A stretch of DNA of 64,000 nt from CAZWSX01 sp964636985. Its GTDB lineage: Bacteria > Planctomycetota > Planctomycetia > Pirellulales > Pirellulaceae. This document shows positions 15,195-24,653 of the stretch, piece by piece. The stretch spans positions 31,432-95,431 of the forward strand of contig CAZWSX010000028.1 in assembly GCA_964636985.1 (NCBI GenBank). The letters are read 5' to 3'. The notes beneath the pieces are model-generated. The model was given only the letters and a program-made list of their open reading frames with translations, did not search any database and was not told the origin of the DNA. Position 1 is the stretch's first letter; every line of letters starts with the position of its first letter. Made by a program: the position numbers and the translations under genes.

Positions 15195-18100
15195 ATGCAT
15201 GGTTTTCATCCCTGGATCGCCGAGTGGTTTACGACCAAGTTTGGTACGCCGACTCCTCCGCAGGCCGACGCCTGGCCGGTGATCTCGGCTGGCCGCGATG
15301 CCTTGATTGCCGCTCCGACTGGCTCCGGCAAAACGCTGGCCGCCTTTCTGGTTTGCATTGATCGGCTCACGCGCGATGCACTGGCCGGCGACTTAAGCAA
15401 CGGCGTTCATGCTGTTTACGTCTCGCCGCTGAAGGCCCTCTCGAACGACATTCGCCGCAACCTGGAAGAGCCGCTCGCCGAAATCGGCGCGCTGGCGATG
15501 GAACAAGCAGGCTTTGAGTTGCCGGTCCGCACGGCGGTTCGCACCGGCGATACGCCAGCGAGCGAACGGGCGGCGATGCTCCGCAAGCCTCCGCACATCC
15601 TGGTCACGACGCCTGAATCGCTCTATCTGTTACTGACCAGCGTCAAAGGTCGCAACATGCTGCGCGACGTGAAGACGGTGATCGTCGACGAAATCCACGC
15701 ACTTGCCCGCGACAAACGCGGCTCGCACCTGGCGCTCTCGCTGGAGCGGCTCGACGCGCTGTGCGAGAAGCGGCCCGTGCGGATCGGCCTTTCGGCCACA
15801 CAGAAGCCAATCGAGGAAATCGCTCAGTTTTTGGTCGGCACGCGCGCGGAGGATCAACCTGCTGGCGAGCCGGCTTGCCCGATCATCGATTCGGGCCACA
15901 TCCGCGATCTCGACTTGGCCATCGAGGTTCCACCGAGCGAACTCGGAGCCGTCTGCAGCGGCGAACAATGGGGCGAAGTCTACGGGCGGCTGAGCGAACT
16001 GATCCGCTCGCACCAAAGCACGCTTGTATTCGTGAATACGCGGCGGATGGCGGAACGTGTTTCGCTGGCATTGACCGACATGCTCGGGGAAGACGCCGTC
16101 GCCAGCCACCATGGAAGCCTATCGAAAGAGATCCGCCACAGTGTCGAGCAGCGGCTTAAGCAAGGGAAGCTGAAAGCGATTGTCGCGACCGCCTCGCTCG
16201 AGATGGGGATCGACATCGGTTACATCGACCTGGTGTGCCAGATCGGTTCGGCGCGCGGAATCGCAACTTTCTTGCAGAGAGTGGGACGATCGGGGCACTC
16301 GATCGGCAAAACCCCCAAGGGGCGATTGTGTCCACTGACGCGCGATGAACTGATCGAGTGCATGGCACTGGTTCGCGGCATCGGCGCCCGCGAGCTCGAT
16401 CGGATCGAAATCCCGGTCGCGCCGGTCGATATCTTGGCGCAGCAAATCACCGCCTGGTCGGCCGTGGAAGAACTCGACGAAGACGACGTTTATGCACGCG
16501 TTCGCAAGGCCTATCCTTATCGCGACTTGACCCGCGAGACCTTCGAATCGGTCCTTAAGATGACTTCGCAAGGGATCAAGCCAGGCAACCGGGCCGGCGC
16601 GTTGATCCATCGCGACCAGTTGCAAAAGAAACTGCGCGGCCGTCCTGGAGCGAGGCTCACGGCGTCGCTCAACGGCGGAGCGATCCCCGACACGGCCGAG
16701 TTCCGCGTTGTCACGGTCGACGAAGGGACTTATGTCGGCTCCATCGACGAGCATTTCGCGGTCGACAGCGTGAACGGCGATATTTTCACGCTGGGCGGGA
16801 CGTCGTGGCAAATCGTGCGCGTGCAAGCCTCCGACGTTCTGGTCCGCGACGCTCAGGGCGCTCCGCCCACCGTTCCGTTCTGGTTCGGCGAAGGAGCGGG
16901 GCGAACGTTCGAACTCTCGCAGCAAGTGAGCCAACTGCGGCGCGATCTGGCCGACCGCGTCCGTACGGTTTCCGCCGACGCGATGCAGTGTGGCGTTTCG
17001 CTGGATGAGCCGCGCGAGACGGGTTTTGAAGCCGCAACGCCGGAACTAGTCGACTGGCTCAAACGGGATTGCGGTGTCGACGATTGGGGCGCCCGCCAGG
17101 CGATCCGCTACGTGGCAGTGCAGCAAGCGGCACTCGGCATCGTCCCCAGCGATTCGCAGATTGTCTTTGAGCGATTCTTCGACGAGTCAGGTGGAATGCA
17201 ACTCGTCATCCACGCGCCGCTGGGCCAGCGAATCAACAAGGCGTGGGGGTTGGCGCTGCGAAAACGGTTTTGCCGCAGCTTCGATTTCGAATTGCAAGCG
17301 GCAGCCGACGACGATGGGATTGTCCTTTCGCTCAGCCCGCAACACAGCTTCCCGCTCGAGCAACTCTTTTCGATGCTCGGCCCGCACAACGCCAAGTACT
17401 TGCTCGAGCAGGCGCTCTTGGTCGCGCCGATGTTCCAAGCCCGTTGGCGATGGAACGCGACGCGGGCACTCGCCGTGGCGCGGCGTCAGGGAAACAAAAA
17501 GGTGCCGCCGCACTTGATCCGCTTTCGCTCCGAGGACCTGCTGGCCGCTGCGTTTCCGGAAACGGTAGGCTGCCTCGAAAACCACCACGGCGACGTCGAG
17601 ATCCCCGATCATCCCCTGGTCAAGCAAACCGTCCACGACTGCCTGACCGAGGCGATGGACGTCGAGCGGTGGGTCCAGGTTCTGCAACAAGTAAAAGACG
17701 GCAAGATCGAACTGATCCCGCGCGACACCCGTGAGCCTTCACCGTTTTGTCATGAGCTGCTGAATTCCAATCCCTACACATTCCTCGATGGTGCTGGATT
17801 GGAGGAGCGGCGCACGCGAGCCGTTTCGGTCCGGCGCACGCTCAATCCAGAGGACTTCCGCGACTTGGCGCAGCTCGACGAAACGGCGGTCGCCCAAGTC
17901 GCCAGCGAGGCCTGGCCCGTCGTCCGCAACGACGACGAGCTGCACGACACGCTCCTCACGATGGGCGTGTTGCACGAGTACGAACTCGATCCCTGGCAGC
18001 ACATGTTCCGCAGCCTGTGCAAGCAAGGGCGAGCGACGATCGCGCAATTGCCCGACGGCACGCGATTTGGTTTGGCCGCGGAACGGCAACCCATGGTGAA

Positions 18101-19667
18101 GGCGGTTTGGCCGAGCGCAGTCCTTTCGCCTGCGATTGCTTTACCTCCGCACTTAGACACGGCGGTCGAATCGGACAAAGCGGTTGTCGAAATCGTTCGC
18201 GGGCGGATCATGCACGTTGGCCCGATCACCGCAGTCGAGCTCGGCGCACTGTTGTCGCTGGAGCCGTCGCTTGTTTCGGCCTCGCTCGAAGCGATCGAAG
18301 CCTCTGGTGCGGTCATGCGAGGGCAATTCACGGCCGCGGCACTGGCCTCGCAAGGGGATCGCGAAAATCGGATCGTTCAGTGGTGCGACCGGCGATTGCT
18401 GGCGCGGATTCATCGCCTCACGTTGATGGGCTTGCGAAAACGCATACAGCCGGTCGAGCCGCACGTCTTTATCCACTACGTGTGCCAGCGGCACGGGTTG
18501 TTGGGTGGCCCAGTCGCCGAGGGCTCCGGCGCCGTAGCCAGTATGCTGCAAAAGTTGGAAGGGTACGAGCTTCCGGCCGGCGTGTGGGAGCGTTACGCGC
18601 TGCGGCTCCGATTGCCCGAGTACGATGCGCGCTGGCTCGATGAACTCTTTATGACAGGAGAGGCCCTGTGGGGCCGGATTCATCCGCCGGAACGCGAGCC
18701 CGGCGACGAGGCCCGCACGTCGATGATGACCCGCGCGACGCCGATCGCCGTGATGCGCCGCGAAGACGCGCCGTGGCTTTTGCCTGCGGAACCGACGACT
18801 GCCGAGGTACCTGCCGACACCCGCGGTCAGGATGTTCTGCAACTCTTGAGAATGCGGGGAGCTTTGTTCTTTGGTGAACTCAGGACCAAGCTGCAACTGT
18901 TGCCGACCATGCTGAGCGACTCCTTGCGAGACCTGGCTGCGCGCGGCGCCATCACGTCCGACAGTTTTGCAGCGGTGCGTGCGCTCGAACCGCGAAGAAA
19001 ACAAGGAGCGGAAGTTTCGCTGGCGACGGCGACGGGGCGTTGGTCGCTCTTCCCAGGCGAGATCGAACTCTCGCCGCGGGAGGCGCGGATCGACCGTTGG
19101 TGCCGATTGCTGCTCGCGCGTTACGGCGTCGTTTTCCGCGACTTGCTGTCGCGAGAGAGTGCTTCACCACCCTGGAGCGACCTGGTCAACCACTTCCGCC
19201 GCTTGGAATTGCGAGGCGAAGTCCGCGGCGGGCGATTCGTCGCCGGCGTCGCCGGCGAACAATACGCGCTAGAAGAAACGATCGGCCAACTGCGAGCAAC
19301 GCGCGACCAGTTGCTCGGCCAGTCAGCTTCACACGCCGACGCCCCGCCCCGCGACTGGGCATTGCTGGCCGCTGCCGACCCAGCCAACCTGTGCGGCACC
19401 ATCACGACCGAGCAACGAATCACCGGCAATGCGGTCAACCTGGTGGTGGTGCGCCGCGGCAAGCTGGTCGCCGCCCGGCACGGTAAAAAAATCGAGTTCT
19501 TCTGCGAACAGTTGACCGACCCCGCCGATAAGATCGACGGCGCCACGCTCCACCAAATGCGCCGCGCCCTCACGATGGGTGTGATTGGCGATGCTCAGGC
19601 GAATAAGCACGATGCCAAGGGGGCAAGGCTGGGGAGATTCTTGGCGGCGGATGAGCATCTGAATTAG
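15195..19667 (+). CDS. lhr: Lhr-family DEAD/DEAH-box helicase (large helicase-related)
   Basis: A 1490-residue protein, close to the 1538 of E. coli Lhr. The start is the ATG at 15195, chosen by the GGAGAG site. Helicase motifs in order: Walker A APTGSGKT (40-47), Walker B DEIH (165-168), motif III GLSAT (about 203), then the C-terminal RecA domain with VATASLEMGIDIG and QRVGRSGH. After residue 420 come the winged-helix and Lhr-specific domains, and a long C-terminal extension runs to the end, as in full-length Lhr rather than Lhr-Core. Lhr translocates 3'-5' on single-stranded DNA and is linked to DNA repair. It stands alone with its own promoter-like sequence. Confidence 0.94.
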   Translation: MHGFHPWIAEWFTTKFGTPTPPQADAWPVISAGRDALIAAPTGSGKTLAAFLVCIDRLTRDALAGDLSNGVHAVYVSPLKALSNDIRRNLEEPLAEIGALAMEQAGFELPVRTAVRTGDTPASERAAMLRKPPHILVTTPESLYLLLTSVKGRNMLRDVKTVIVDEIHALARDKRGSHLALSLERLDALCEKRPVRIGLSATQKPIEEIAQFLVGTRAEDQPAGEPACPIIDSGHIRDLDLAIEVPPSELGAVCSGEQWGEVYGRLSELIRSHQSTLVFVNTRRMAERVSLALTDMLGEDAVASHHGSLSKEIRHSVEQRLKQGKLKAIVATASLEMGIDIGYIDLVCQIGSARGIATFLQRVGRSGHSIGKTPKGRLCPLTRDELIECMALVRGIGARELDRIEIPVAPVDILAQQITAWSAVEELDEDDVYARVRKAYPYRDLTRETFESVLKMTSQGIKPGNRAGALIHRDQLQKKLRGRPGARLTASLNGGAIPDTAEFRVVTVDEGTYVGSIDEHFAVDSVNGDIFTLGGTSWQIVRVQASDVLVRDAQGAPPTVPFWFGEGAGRTFELSQQVSQLRRDLADRVRTVSADAMQCGVSLDEPRETGFEAATPELVDWLKRDCGVDDWGARQAIRYVAVQQAALGIVPSDSQIVFERFFDESGGMQLVIHAPLGQRINKAWGLALRKRFCRSFDFELQAAADDDGIVLSLSPQHSFPLEQLFSMLGPHNAKYLLEQALLVAPMFQARWRWNATRALAVARRQGNKKVPPHLIRFRSEDLLAAAFPETVGCLENHHGDVEIPDHPLVKQTVHDCLTEAMDVERWVQVLQQVKDGKIELIPRDTREPSPFCHELLNSNPYTFLDGAGLEERRTRAVSVRRTLNPEDFRDLAQLDETAVAQVASEAWPVVRNDDELHDTLLTMGVLHEYELDPWQHMFRSLCKQGRATIAQLPDGTRFGLAAERQPMVKAVWPSAVLSPAIALPPHLDTAVESDKAVVEIVRGRIMHVGPITAVELGALLSLEPSLVSASLEAIEASGAVMRGQFTAAALASQGDRENRIVQWCDRRLLARIHRLTLMGLRKRIQPVEPHVFIHYVCQRHGLLGGPVAEGSGAVASMLQKLEGYELPAGVWERYALRLRLPEYDARWLDELFMTGEALWGRIHPPEREPGDEARTSMMTRATPIAVMRREDAPWLLPAEPTTAEVPADTRGQDVLQLLRMRGALFFGELRTKLQLLPTMLSDSLRDLAARGAITSDSFAAVRALEPRRKQGAEVSLATATGRWSLFPGEIELSPREARIDRWCRLLLARYGVVFRDLLSRESASPPWSDLVNHFRRLELRGEVRGGRFVAGVAGEQYALEETIGQLRATRDQLLGQSASHADAPPRDWALLAAADPANLCGTITTEQRITGNAVNLVVVRRGKLVAARHGKKIEFFCEQLTDPADKIDGATLHQMRRALTMGVIGDAQANKHDAKGARLGRFLAADEHLN

Positions 19668-19701
19668 TTTCGCCATGCAAGTAGGCGTCGCTGGAAAGTT
19701 A

Positions 19702-19746
19702 GGGCCGAAGGCCCGACAGATCTTAGCCGTGCCCGTAAGGGCACGG
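19702..19746. repeat. Two adjacent hairpins after lhr
   Basis: GGGCC-GAA-GGCCC at 19702-19714 is followed by an 8-bp perfect stem with a GTAA loop at 19727-19746 (CCGTGCCC/GGGCACGG). They lie 35 bases after the lhr stop. They look like units of a dispersed palindromic repeat and could also terminate transcription, although no T-run follows. Confidence 0.6.
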
Positions 19747-19767
19747 TTTCTGAGCGCAGAGAACACA

Positions 19768-19824
19768 AAGGCCCAACGGGCCGACAGATGAGGTTCGCCC
19801 ATTTCTGTCGGCCCGTTGGGCCTT
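19768..19824. repeat. Perfect 21-bp inverted repeat
   Basis: Arms 19768-19788 and 19804-19824 are perfectly complementary over 21 bases with a 15-base spacer. The right arm is followed by CTTC. It is the strongest potential stem in the window and lies between lhr (+) and the convergent map gene, so it would block read-through in both directions. Confidence 0.75.
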
Positions 19825-19844
19825 CTTCATGGGGTGCCAACTTA

Positions 19845-19889
19845 CCGGTGGCTTACGCCACCGGCTAAGATATTTCGGCCCTTCGGGCC
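19845..19889. repeat. Two further hairpins before the map gene end
   Basis: An 8-bp stem with TTAC loop at 19845-19864 (CCGGTGGC/GCCACCGG), then GGCCC-TTC-GGGCC at 19877-19889 followed by TTTCTT. The second resembles a rho-independent terminator for + strand transcription. The last unit is the same word as the first hairpin of the array read in reverse, so the region is nearly mirror-symmetric. Confidence 0.6.
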
Positions 19890-19914
19890 TTTCTTGCTTC
19901 CCGCAGAACGCTGA

Positions 19915-20757
19915 CTAAGCCGTCACCCGCGCCGGCGACTGGAACCGATGCCCTTCCTGCGGACCGTCTTTGGTCAACGTCAGGATCTCTGGGCCATTCT
20001 CGGTCATCAGAATCGTGTGTTCGAACTGGGCTGAGAGGCTGCCGTCCTTGGTGCGGACAGTCCAGCCATCGCGGCGATCCTGCACGGTGTAGCGCTGGCC
20101 GGCGTTGATCATTGGCTCGATCGTGAAACAGAGTCCCGGTTCGAGCCGCATGTTTCCTTTCGATTTCAGGAACTGCCGCGTGATGAAGTGGGGCACCGAG
20201 GGGTCTTGGTGGAACTGCCGCCCCAGGCCGTGGCCGACGTACTCGCTTACCACGCTAAAGCCGCACTTGCGAGCGTGCGGCATGATCGCTCCGGCGATGT
20301 CGGAAACGTACGATTCTGGCCCGATCGCGCGGATCGCTTTCCAAAGGCAGTCGAACGAGCATTGCGTCAGCCGCACGGCGACATCGGAAACGGGACCGAC
20401 GAAGAACGTCTCGGACTGATCGCCAAACCAGCCATCGACAATCGACGTCACGTCGACGTTGACAATGTCTCCTTCACGGAGCATGTAGTTGTCGGGAATG
20501 CCGTGGCAGATCACCTCGTTAACGCTGGTGCAGCAGCTCTTGGGGTACCCCATGTACCCCAGCGTCGCCGGAACGTGGCCGTGCTTGATCGTGTAGTCGT
20601 AAATCAGTCGGTCGAGTTCCCCAGTGGTAACGCCGGCTTGGACGTTCGGGCGAACGTAGTCGAGTAGCTGGGCATTAAATCGCCCCGCGGCGCGCATGGC
20701 GTCGCGTTCGGTCTCGGTGAGCAGTAAGTGGTTTTTGCGGCTGCGGTTTTGAAGCAT
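19915..20757 (-). CDS. map: Methionine aminopeptidase, type I
   Basis: A 280-residue enzyme that removes the initiator methionine from new proteins. All five metal ligands of the pita-bread fold can be read: Asp in NVDVTSIVDG, Asp in GWFGDQSETF, His in VGHGLGRQFH, Glu in FTIEPMI and Glu in AQFEHTILMTENG. It is slightly longer than E. coli MAP (264) through N- and C-terminal extensions. The start at 20757 has no strong ribosome site. It is transcribed toward the hairpin array and stands apart from ribosomal genes. Confidence 0.95.
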   Translation of the reverse strand: MLQNRSRKNHLLLTETERDAMRAAGRFNAQLLDYVRPNVQAGVTTGELDRLIYDYTIKHGHVPATLGYMGYPKSCCTSVNEVICHGIPDNYMLREGDIVNVDVTSIVDGWFGDQSETFFVGPVSDVAVRLTQCSFDCLWKAIRAIGPESYVSDIAGAIMPHARKCGFSVVSEYVGHGLGRQFHQDPSVPHFITRQFLKSKGNMRLEPGLCFTIEPMINAGQRYTVQDRRDGWTVRTKDGSLSAQFEHTILMTENGPEILTLTKDGPQEGHRFQSPARVTA

Positions 20758-20921
20758 GGTGAAATCAAAGGCTCGCGTCGGAGCCGTTCGAGTGCAGTGG
20801 AATCAACTATCAGGATTATTCCCCGCCGGACTGACCCTGGACAATCTTAGTTTATTCCTCAGTAACGATCACGTGGACGGGTGTTTCGTACCGTCATTGG
20901 CAGCGAAACATGCGGAAAACA

Positions 20922-21857
20922 CTAGGGATTTTTCGCCGAATCGAGCATCGCCGGGAGTGCCTGCAACGCGACGGCAAACGGCGCCGCGCCGGCCCGGAAT
21001 TCCTCCCACCAGGCAAGAGCAACCGTGGCGACGGCCGGGGCCTCCTCGGCCGACATGACATTCCAGCGCGCCAAGGCAGTTGCAACGGCATCCTGACTGA
21101 ATCGCGCGAGCTCGACAAACTCGGCGGCTTCAAGGGCCGCCGGGACGGTCGCAATCCTCGCCAGGCGCGGCAGCTCCTGCGGCGAAATGTGCTCGCTGAA
21201 CCGCGGCAAGTCGAACTGCAACTGGGAGAGCAGCCATGCCACGCGGACCGCTTCCGGAAGATCGGCAAACGGGTTGGCCAAGACGCCTTCGATGTGGACG
21301 GTGTTGTAAGGAAGATGCGCCGAGCCGCCACCGCCTGAGACCGGATGGACAACCACAACATCGGCCGACTCGACAACGAGCTCCTCTCCAAGCGTCTTTC
21401 GCAGCCGCGACAACATTCCTGGACCGCGCGCCTCCCAAAGCTCGCGCAAAGGGCGACTTCGCAGATCGAGCTCCTCGACCATATTCGGGATCGCGGCGAG
21501 GATGGCCGTCTCGAGCCGCGTGATTTGCCCCACCAACTCCGGCGCCAAGGCCTTGGATCGATCGCGGCCGACTACCTTGGTGAGCGCCATTTCGGCAAGT
21601 TCGCGATTGTTCTCGAATCGGTGAGCCAATCCTGTAAGGTGGTCCAAAACGGCCACATCAACGCCGAGATCCTCGATCGCCACCACCAAATCGGCTGCCA
21701 GCGGCGGAACAAGGGATGCCAGACGCGGATCGACGATCGTACCACCCAGCGCGGCAATTCTGGCCGCATGAAAGCAGCTTGCCGAAACGTTCGCGATCCA
21801 GGTGAGTTCCGTTCGCATCGTCAAAAATGTTCGTCGAATCCGTCCGAAAGCGTGCGT
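20922..21857 (-). CDS. Conserved-looking protein of unknown function
   Basis: About 311 residues from the ATG at 21857; an ATG at 21818 and an upstream frame to 21941 are alternatives. The protein is soluble, Ala/Leu/Glu-rich and mostly helical, with a central PVSGGGGSAHLPYNTVHIEG segment followed by a run that looks like an active or binding loop (LPEAVRVAWLLSQLQFDLPR). It has no signal peptide or membrane span. It is divergent from speA. I do not recognise the family. Codon use is like the neighbours, so I believe it is a real gene. Confidence 0.65.
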   Translation of the reverse strand, partial: THAFGRIRRTFLTMRTELTWIANVSASCFHAARIAALGGTIVDPRLASLVPPLAADLVVAIEDLGVDVAVLDHLTGLAHRFENNRELAEMALTKVVGRDRSKALAPELVGQITRLETAILAAIPNMVEELDLRSRPLRELWEARGPGMLSRLRKTLGEELVVESADVVVVHPVSGGGGSAHLPYNTVHIEGVLANPFADLPEAVRVAWLLSQLQFDLPRFSEHISPQELPRLARIATVPAALEAAEFVELARFSQDAVATALARWNVMSAEEAPAVATVALAWWEEFRAGAAPFAVALQALPAMLDSAKNP

Positions 21858-22049
21858 CATTTCGCCGAAATAGGAGCTTCCACCAGCACGGCGGCAACAG
21901 AACGAAGATACCCCGCCGCAAACCGCTCCGAAAGCGTACAATCTTCATCTGCAGGGACAAGACTTTTTGCCACTTCCCCGTACAATTTGTCTTCTCATTT
22001 TTGGACCCCCGGGCGGAGCTTTGGCCGCCAGTTGCGGATTGGGAAAACT

Positions 22050-22053
22050 GGAG
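22050..22053 (+). promoter_or_regulatory. Ribosome binding site of speA
   Basis: GGAG 10 bases before the ATG at 22064. It supports that start over the upstream end of the open frame at 21827, whose first 79 residues do not resemble SpeA. Confidence 0.6.
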
Positions 22054-22063
22054 AAACCGCGAG

Positions 22064-24007
22064 ATGATTTTGAAAGATCCTGGCGATCGCTGGTCGGTAA
22101 CCGAATCGGCCGAGTTGTACGACGTTGCGAGCTGGGGTAAGGGATATTTCAGCGTTAACGAAAAGGGGCACCTGCAGGTTCACCCCACCAAAGATCCCGC
22201 TTCCAAGATCGACCTCAAAGAATTGATCGATCGGTTGCAACTGCGGGGCCTCGATTTGCCGATTCTGCTCCGCTTCAACGGCATCCTGAAGGATCGCCTC
22301 CGCGAAATCAGCGAGACCTTCTCGCAGGCGATTCGCGATCACGATTACAAAGGCAAGTACGCCTGCGTTTACCCGATCAAGGTCAACCAGCAACGCCACG
22401 TCGTCGAGGAAATTGTTCAATACGGGCGGCAATACGGATTCGGCCTCGAAGCAGGCAGCAAGCCCGAAATGCTCGCCGTGGTCGCCATGACCGACGCCGA
22501 CACGCCGATCATCTGCAACGGCTTCAAAGACGCCGAGTTTATCGAGATGGCGATGCTCGCCCAAAAGATCGGGCGGCGCGTCATTCCGGTCGTCGAGAAG
22601 TACACCGAGTTGCCGCTTATTCTTCAACAAGCCGAGAAGGTGGGCGTTCGCCCGCAGATCGGCATGCGGATCAAGCTGGCCGCGCGCGGCTCGGGGCGAT
22701 GGCAGCTCTCGGGCGGGTACCGCTCGAAGTTTGGTTTGACGGTTAGCGAAATTTTGCAGGGGGTCGAAGAACTCAGGCAGCGCGGGATGGCCGATTGTTT
22801 CAAGCTGCTCCACTTCCACTTAGGCAGCCAGATCACCAACATCCGCTACGTGAAAGGCGCAATCACCGAAGCGGCACGAGCCTACTGCGACCTGGTCAAG
22901 AAGGGTGCCGGGCTCCAATATCTGGACATCGGCGGCGGTCTCGGGGTCGACTACGACGGCTCGCAGACCAACTTCGACTCCAGCGTCAACTACACGATGC
23001 AGGAATACGCGGCCGACGTGGTCCACCACCTCTCGACCGTTTGTAACGAAGCTGAAGTCGAACACCCTAATATCATTTCCGAGAGCGGCCGCGCCATGGT
23101 GGCCTACCACAGTGCGCTGATCTTCGGCGTGCTGGGCGTTTCGGGCTTGGGCACGAACGGTGTCCAGAACAACGGCGAAGAAAAGCTTCCCACCGAGTTG
23201 CCCGACGACGTCGAACAGCCGCTGCGCGACTTGCTCGATACCTATAAAAACGTCACGGCGCGGAACATCCTCGAATCGTTCCACGACGGCCAGCAGGCCC
23301 TCGACGTCGCCATGACGCTCTTCACCACGGGCTATCTCACGCTCGAACAGCGGGCCATGGCCGAGAACTTCTTCTGGGCAATCTGCCGCAAGATCAAGCG
23401 GCAGACCGAAGTGATGGACTACGTTCCCGAGGAACTGGAAAACCTCGACCAGATGTTGTCCGACACGTACTTCTGCAACTTCTCGCTTTTCCAGTCGATG
23501 CCCGACAGCTGGGCGATCAAGCAATTGTTCCCCGTGGTTCCGATCCACCGCCACGACGAGCGCCCCACGCGGCACGCAGTCTTGGGGGACGTGACGTGCG
23601 ACTCCGACGGCAAGATCGATACGTTCATCGACCGCCGCGACGTGAAGCGAACCTTGCGTCTGCACCACTACGACGGCCGCCCTTATTACTTGGGTGCATT
23701 CCTCATCGGCGCCTACCAGGAAATCCTGGGCGACTTGCACAATCTGTTCGGCGATACGAACACGGTTCACGTCGACGTGAGCGAGACGGGCGAAGTCTTG
23801 CTCGAATCGATCATCAAGGGGGACACGGTCCGCGAAGTGCTCGACTACGTCGAGTTCGAGTCGGGCGCGCTCCTCACGCGATTGCAAACCGCCGTCGAGA
23901 CGGCCGTCCGCGAAAACCGGCTGTCGCACCAAGAGGCGGGGCGGTTCCTCAAGTTCTACGAAGATGGCCTTAACGGCTACACGTACTTGGAAGACTCCAG
24001 CGATTAG
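22064..24007 (+). CDS. speA: Biosynthetic arginine decarboxylase
   Basis: A 647-residue PLP enzyme that converts arginine to agmatine, the first step of putrescine/spermidine synthesis from arginine. E. coli SpeA has 658 residues. The PLP-lysine motif CVYPIKVNQQRHVVEE lies near residue 105, the Gly-rich phosphate loop LDIGGGLGVDYDGS near 290, and the C-terminal FSLFQSMPDSWAI segment and active-site region near 485-490. The start at 22064 is set by the GGAG site and the family N-terminus (YDVASWGKGYFSVNEKG). The next gene starts 9 bases after the stop. No agmatinase or other polyamine gene is in the window. Confidence 0.95.
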   Translation: MILKDPGDRWSVTESAELYDVASWGKGYFSVNEKGHLQVHPTKDPASKIDLKELIDRLQLRGLDLPILLRFNGILKDRLREISETFSQAIRDHDYKGKYACVYPIKVNQQRHVVEEIVQYGRQYGFGLEAGSKPEMLAVVAMTDADTPIICNGFKDAEFIEMAMLAQKIGRRVIPVVEKYTELPLILQQAEKVGVRPQIGMRIKLAARGSGRWQLSGGYRSKFGLTVSEILQGVEELRQRGMADCFKLLHFHLGSQITNIRYVKGAITEAARAYCDLVKKGAGLQYLDIGGGLGVDYDGSQTNFDSSVNYTMQEYAADVVHHLSTVCNEAEVEHPNIISESGRAMVAYHSALIFGVLGVSGLGTNGVQNNGEEKLPTELPDDVEQPLRDLLDTYKNVTARNILESFHDGQQALDVAMTLFTTGYLTLEQRAMAENFFWAICRKIKRQTEVMDYVPEELENLDQMLSDTYFCNFSLFQSMPDSWAIKQLFPVVPIHRHDERPTRHAVLGDVTCDSDGKIDTFIDRRDVKRTLRLHHYDGRPYYLGAFLIGAYQEILGDLHNLFGDTNTVHVDVSETGEVLLESIIKGDTVREVLDYVEFESGALLTRLQTAVETAVRENRLSHQEAGRFLKFYEDGLNGYTYLEDSSD

Positions 24008-24016
24008 GACGCTTCC

Positions 24017-24520
24017 ATGCTGACGTCGTTCATCGGCAAGCAAGACAACACCCGCTGGGCGGAAACGTGGGAGGAGCTAGGCCACGGCGCGCCGACGCTA
24101 GCTGGTTATGCGCGTGTTTGCAGCTTGGCACTCGCGAGCGGAGCAACGTACGACCAACAGCAGTTGATCGAATCGCTATCGACCGAAGCGAAGACGATTC
24201 TCGTCGCTGCCCGCGAACGAGGAACGATCGAAGTCAAAGGGGCGAACCAGGCCTTCGATGCTCCAGCGCGTTTGCTGGCCGTCTACATCGATTCGACCGG
24301 ACCTCATCCTTATCTGTTCCGCCGGAAAGAGCAGCCCGAGGTCACCATCCGCTTCCTCGGCGGCTTTCACGAGCTTTGCCGCTTGGGTCTGGTGATGCAC
24401 CACACGTTCGCGGAGTTCTCTCTCACCCGCGATGGTTTCGACGTTGCCCGACAAATCGACGCCAAGCCTTTTCAGGCCGATTTAGCCTGGGCTTCCGCAG
24501 TCGAAAGCTATCCCACCTGA
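24017..24520 (+). CDS. Protein of unknown function downstream of speA
   Basis: A 167-residue soluble protein starting 9 bases after speA, hence probably in the same operon. The sequence is coherent (STEAKTILVAARERGTIEVKG, RLLAVYIDSTG, VTIRFLGGFHELCRLGLV) and resembles a small alpha/beta protein with a winged-helix-like first half. It has no signal or membrane span. I do not recognise the family. A link to polyamines is only suggested by position. Confidence 0.65.
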   Translation: MLTSFIGKQDNTRWAETWEELGHGAPTLAGYARVCSLALASGATYDQQQLIESLSTEAKTILVAARERGTIEVKGANQAFDAPARLLAVYIDSTGPHPYLFRRKEQPEVTIRFLGGFHELCRLGLVMHHTFAEFSLTRDGFDVARQIDAKPFQADLAWASAVESYPT

Positions 24521-24653
24521 TTGGGTGCGGGTCGCGCTTCTTTTCTGCTATTTCTGTCGCGTTGCGGCATGAAGTACGCTTTCGTATGGCAAGGAATCGG
24601 TGCCGATTCACGATGTTGCGCTGCCGGAATTCCGAACTATCGAGACGCTCTCC

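Noticed and set aside
22820..24043. 407-codon open frame opposite speA
   Set aside because: Shadow frame; speA is a complete and recognisable gene on the other strand.
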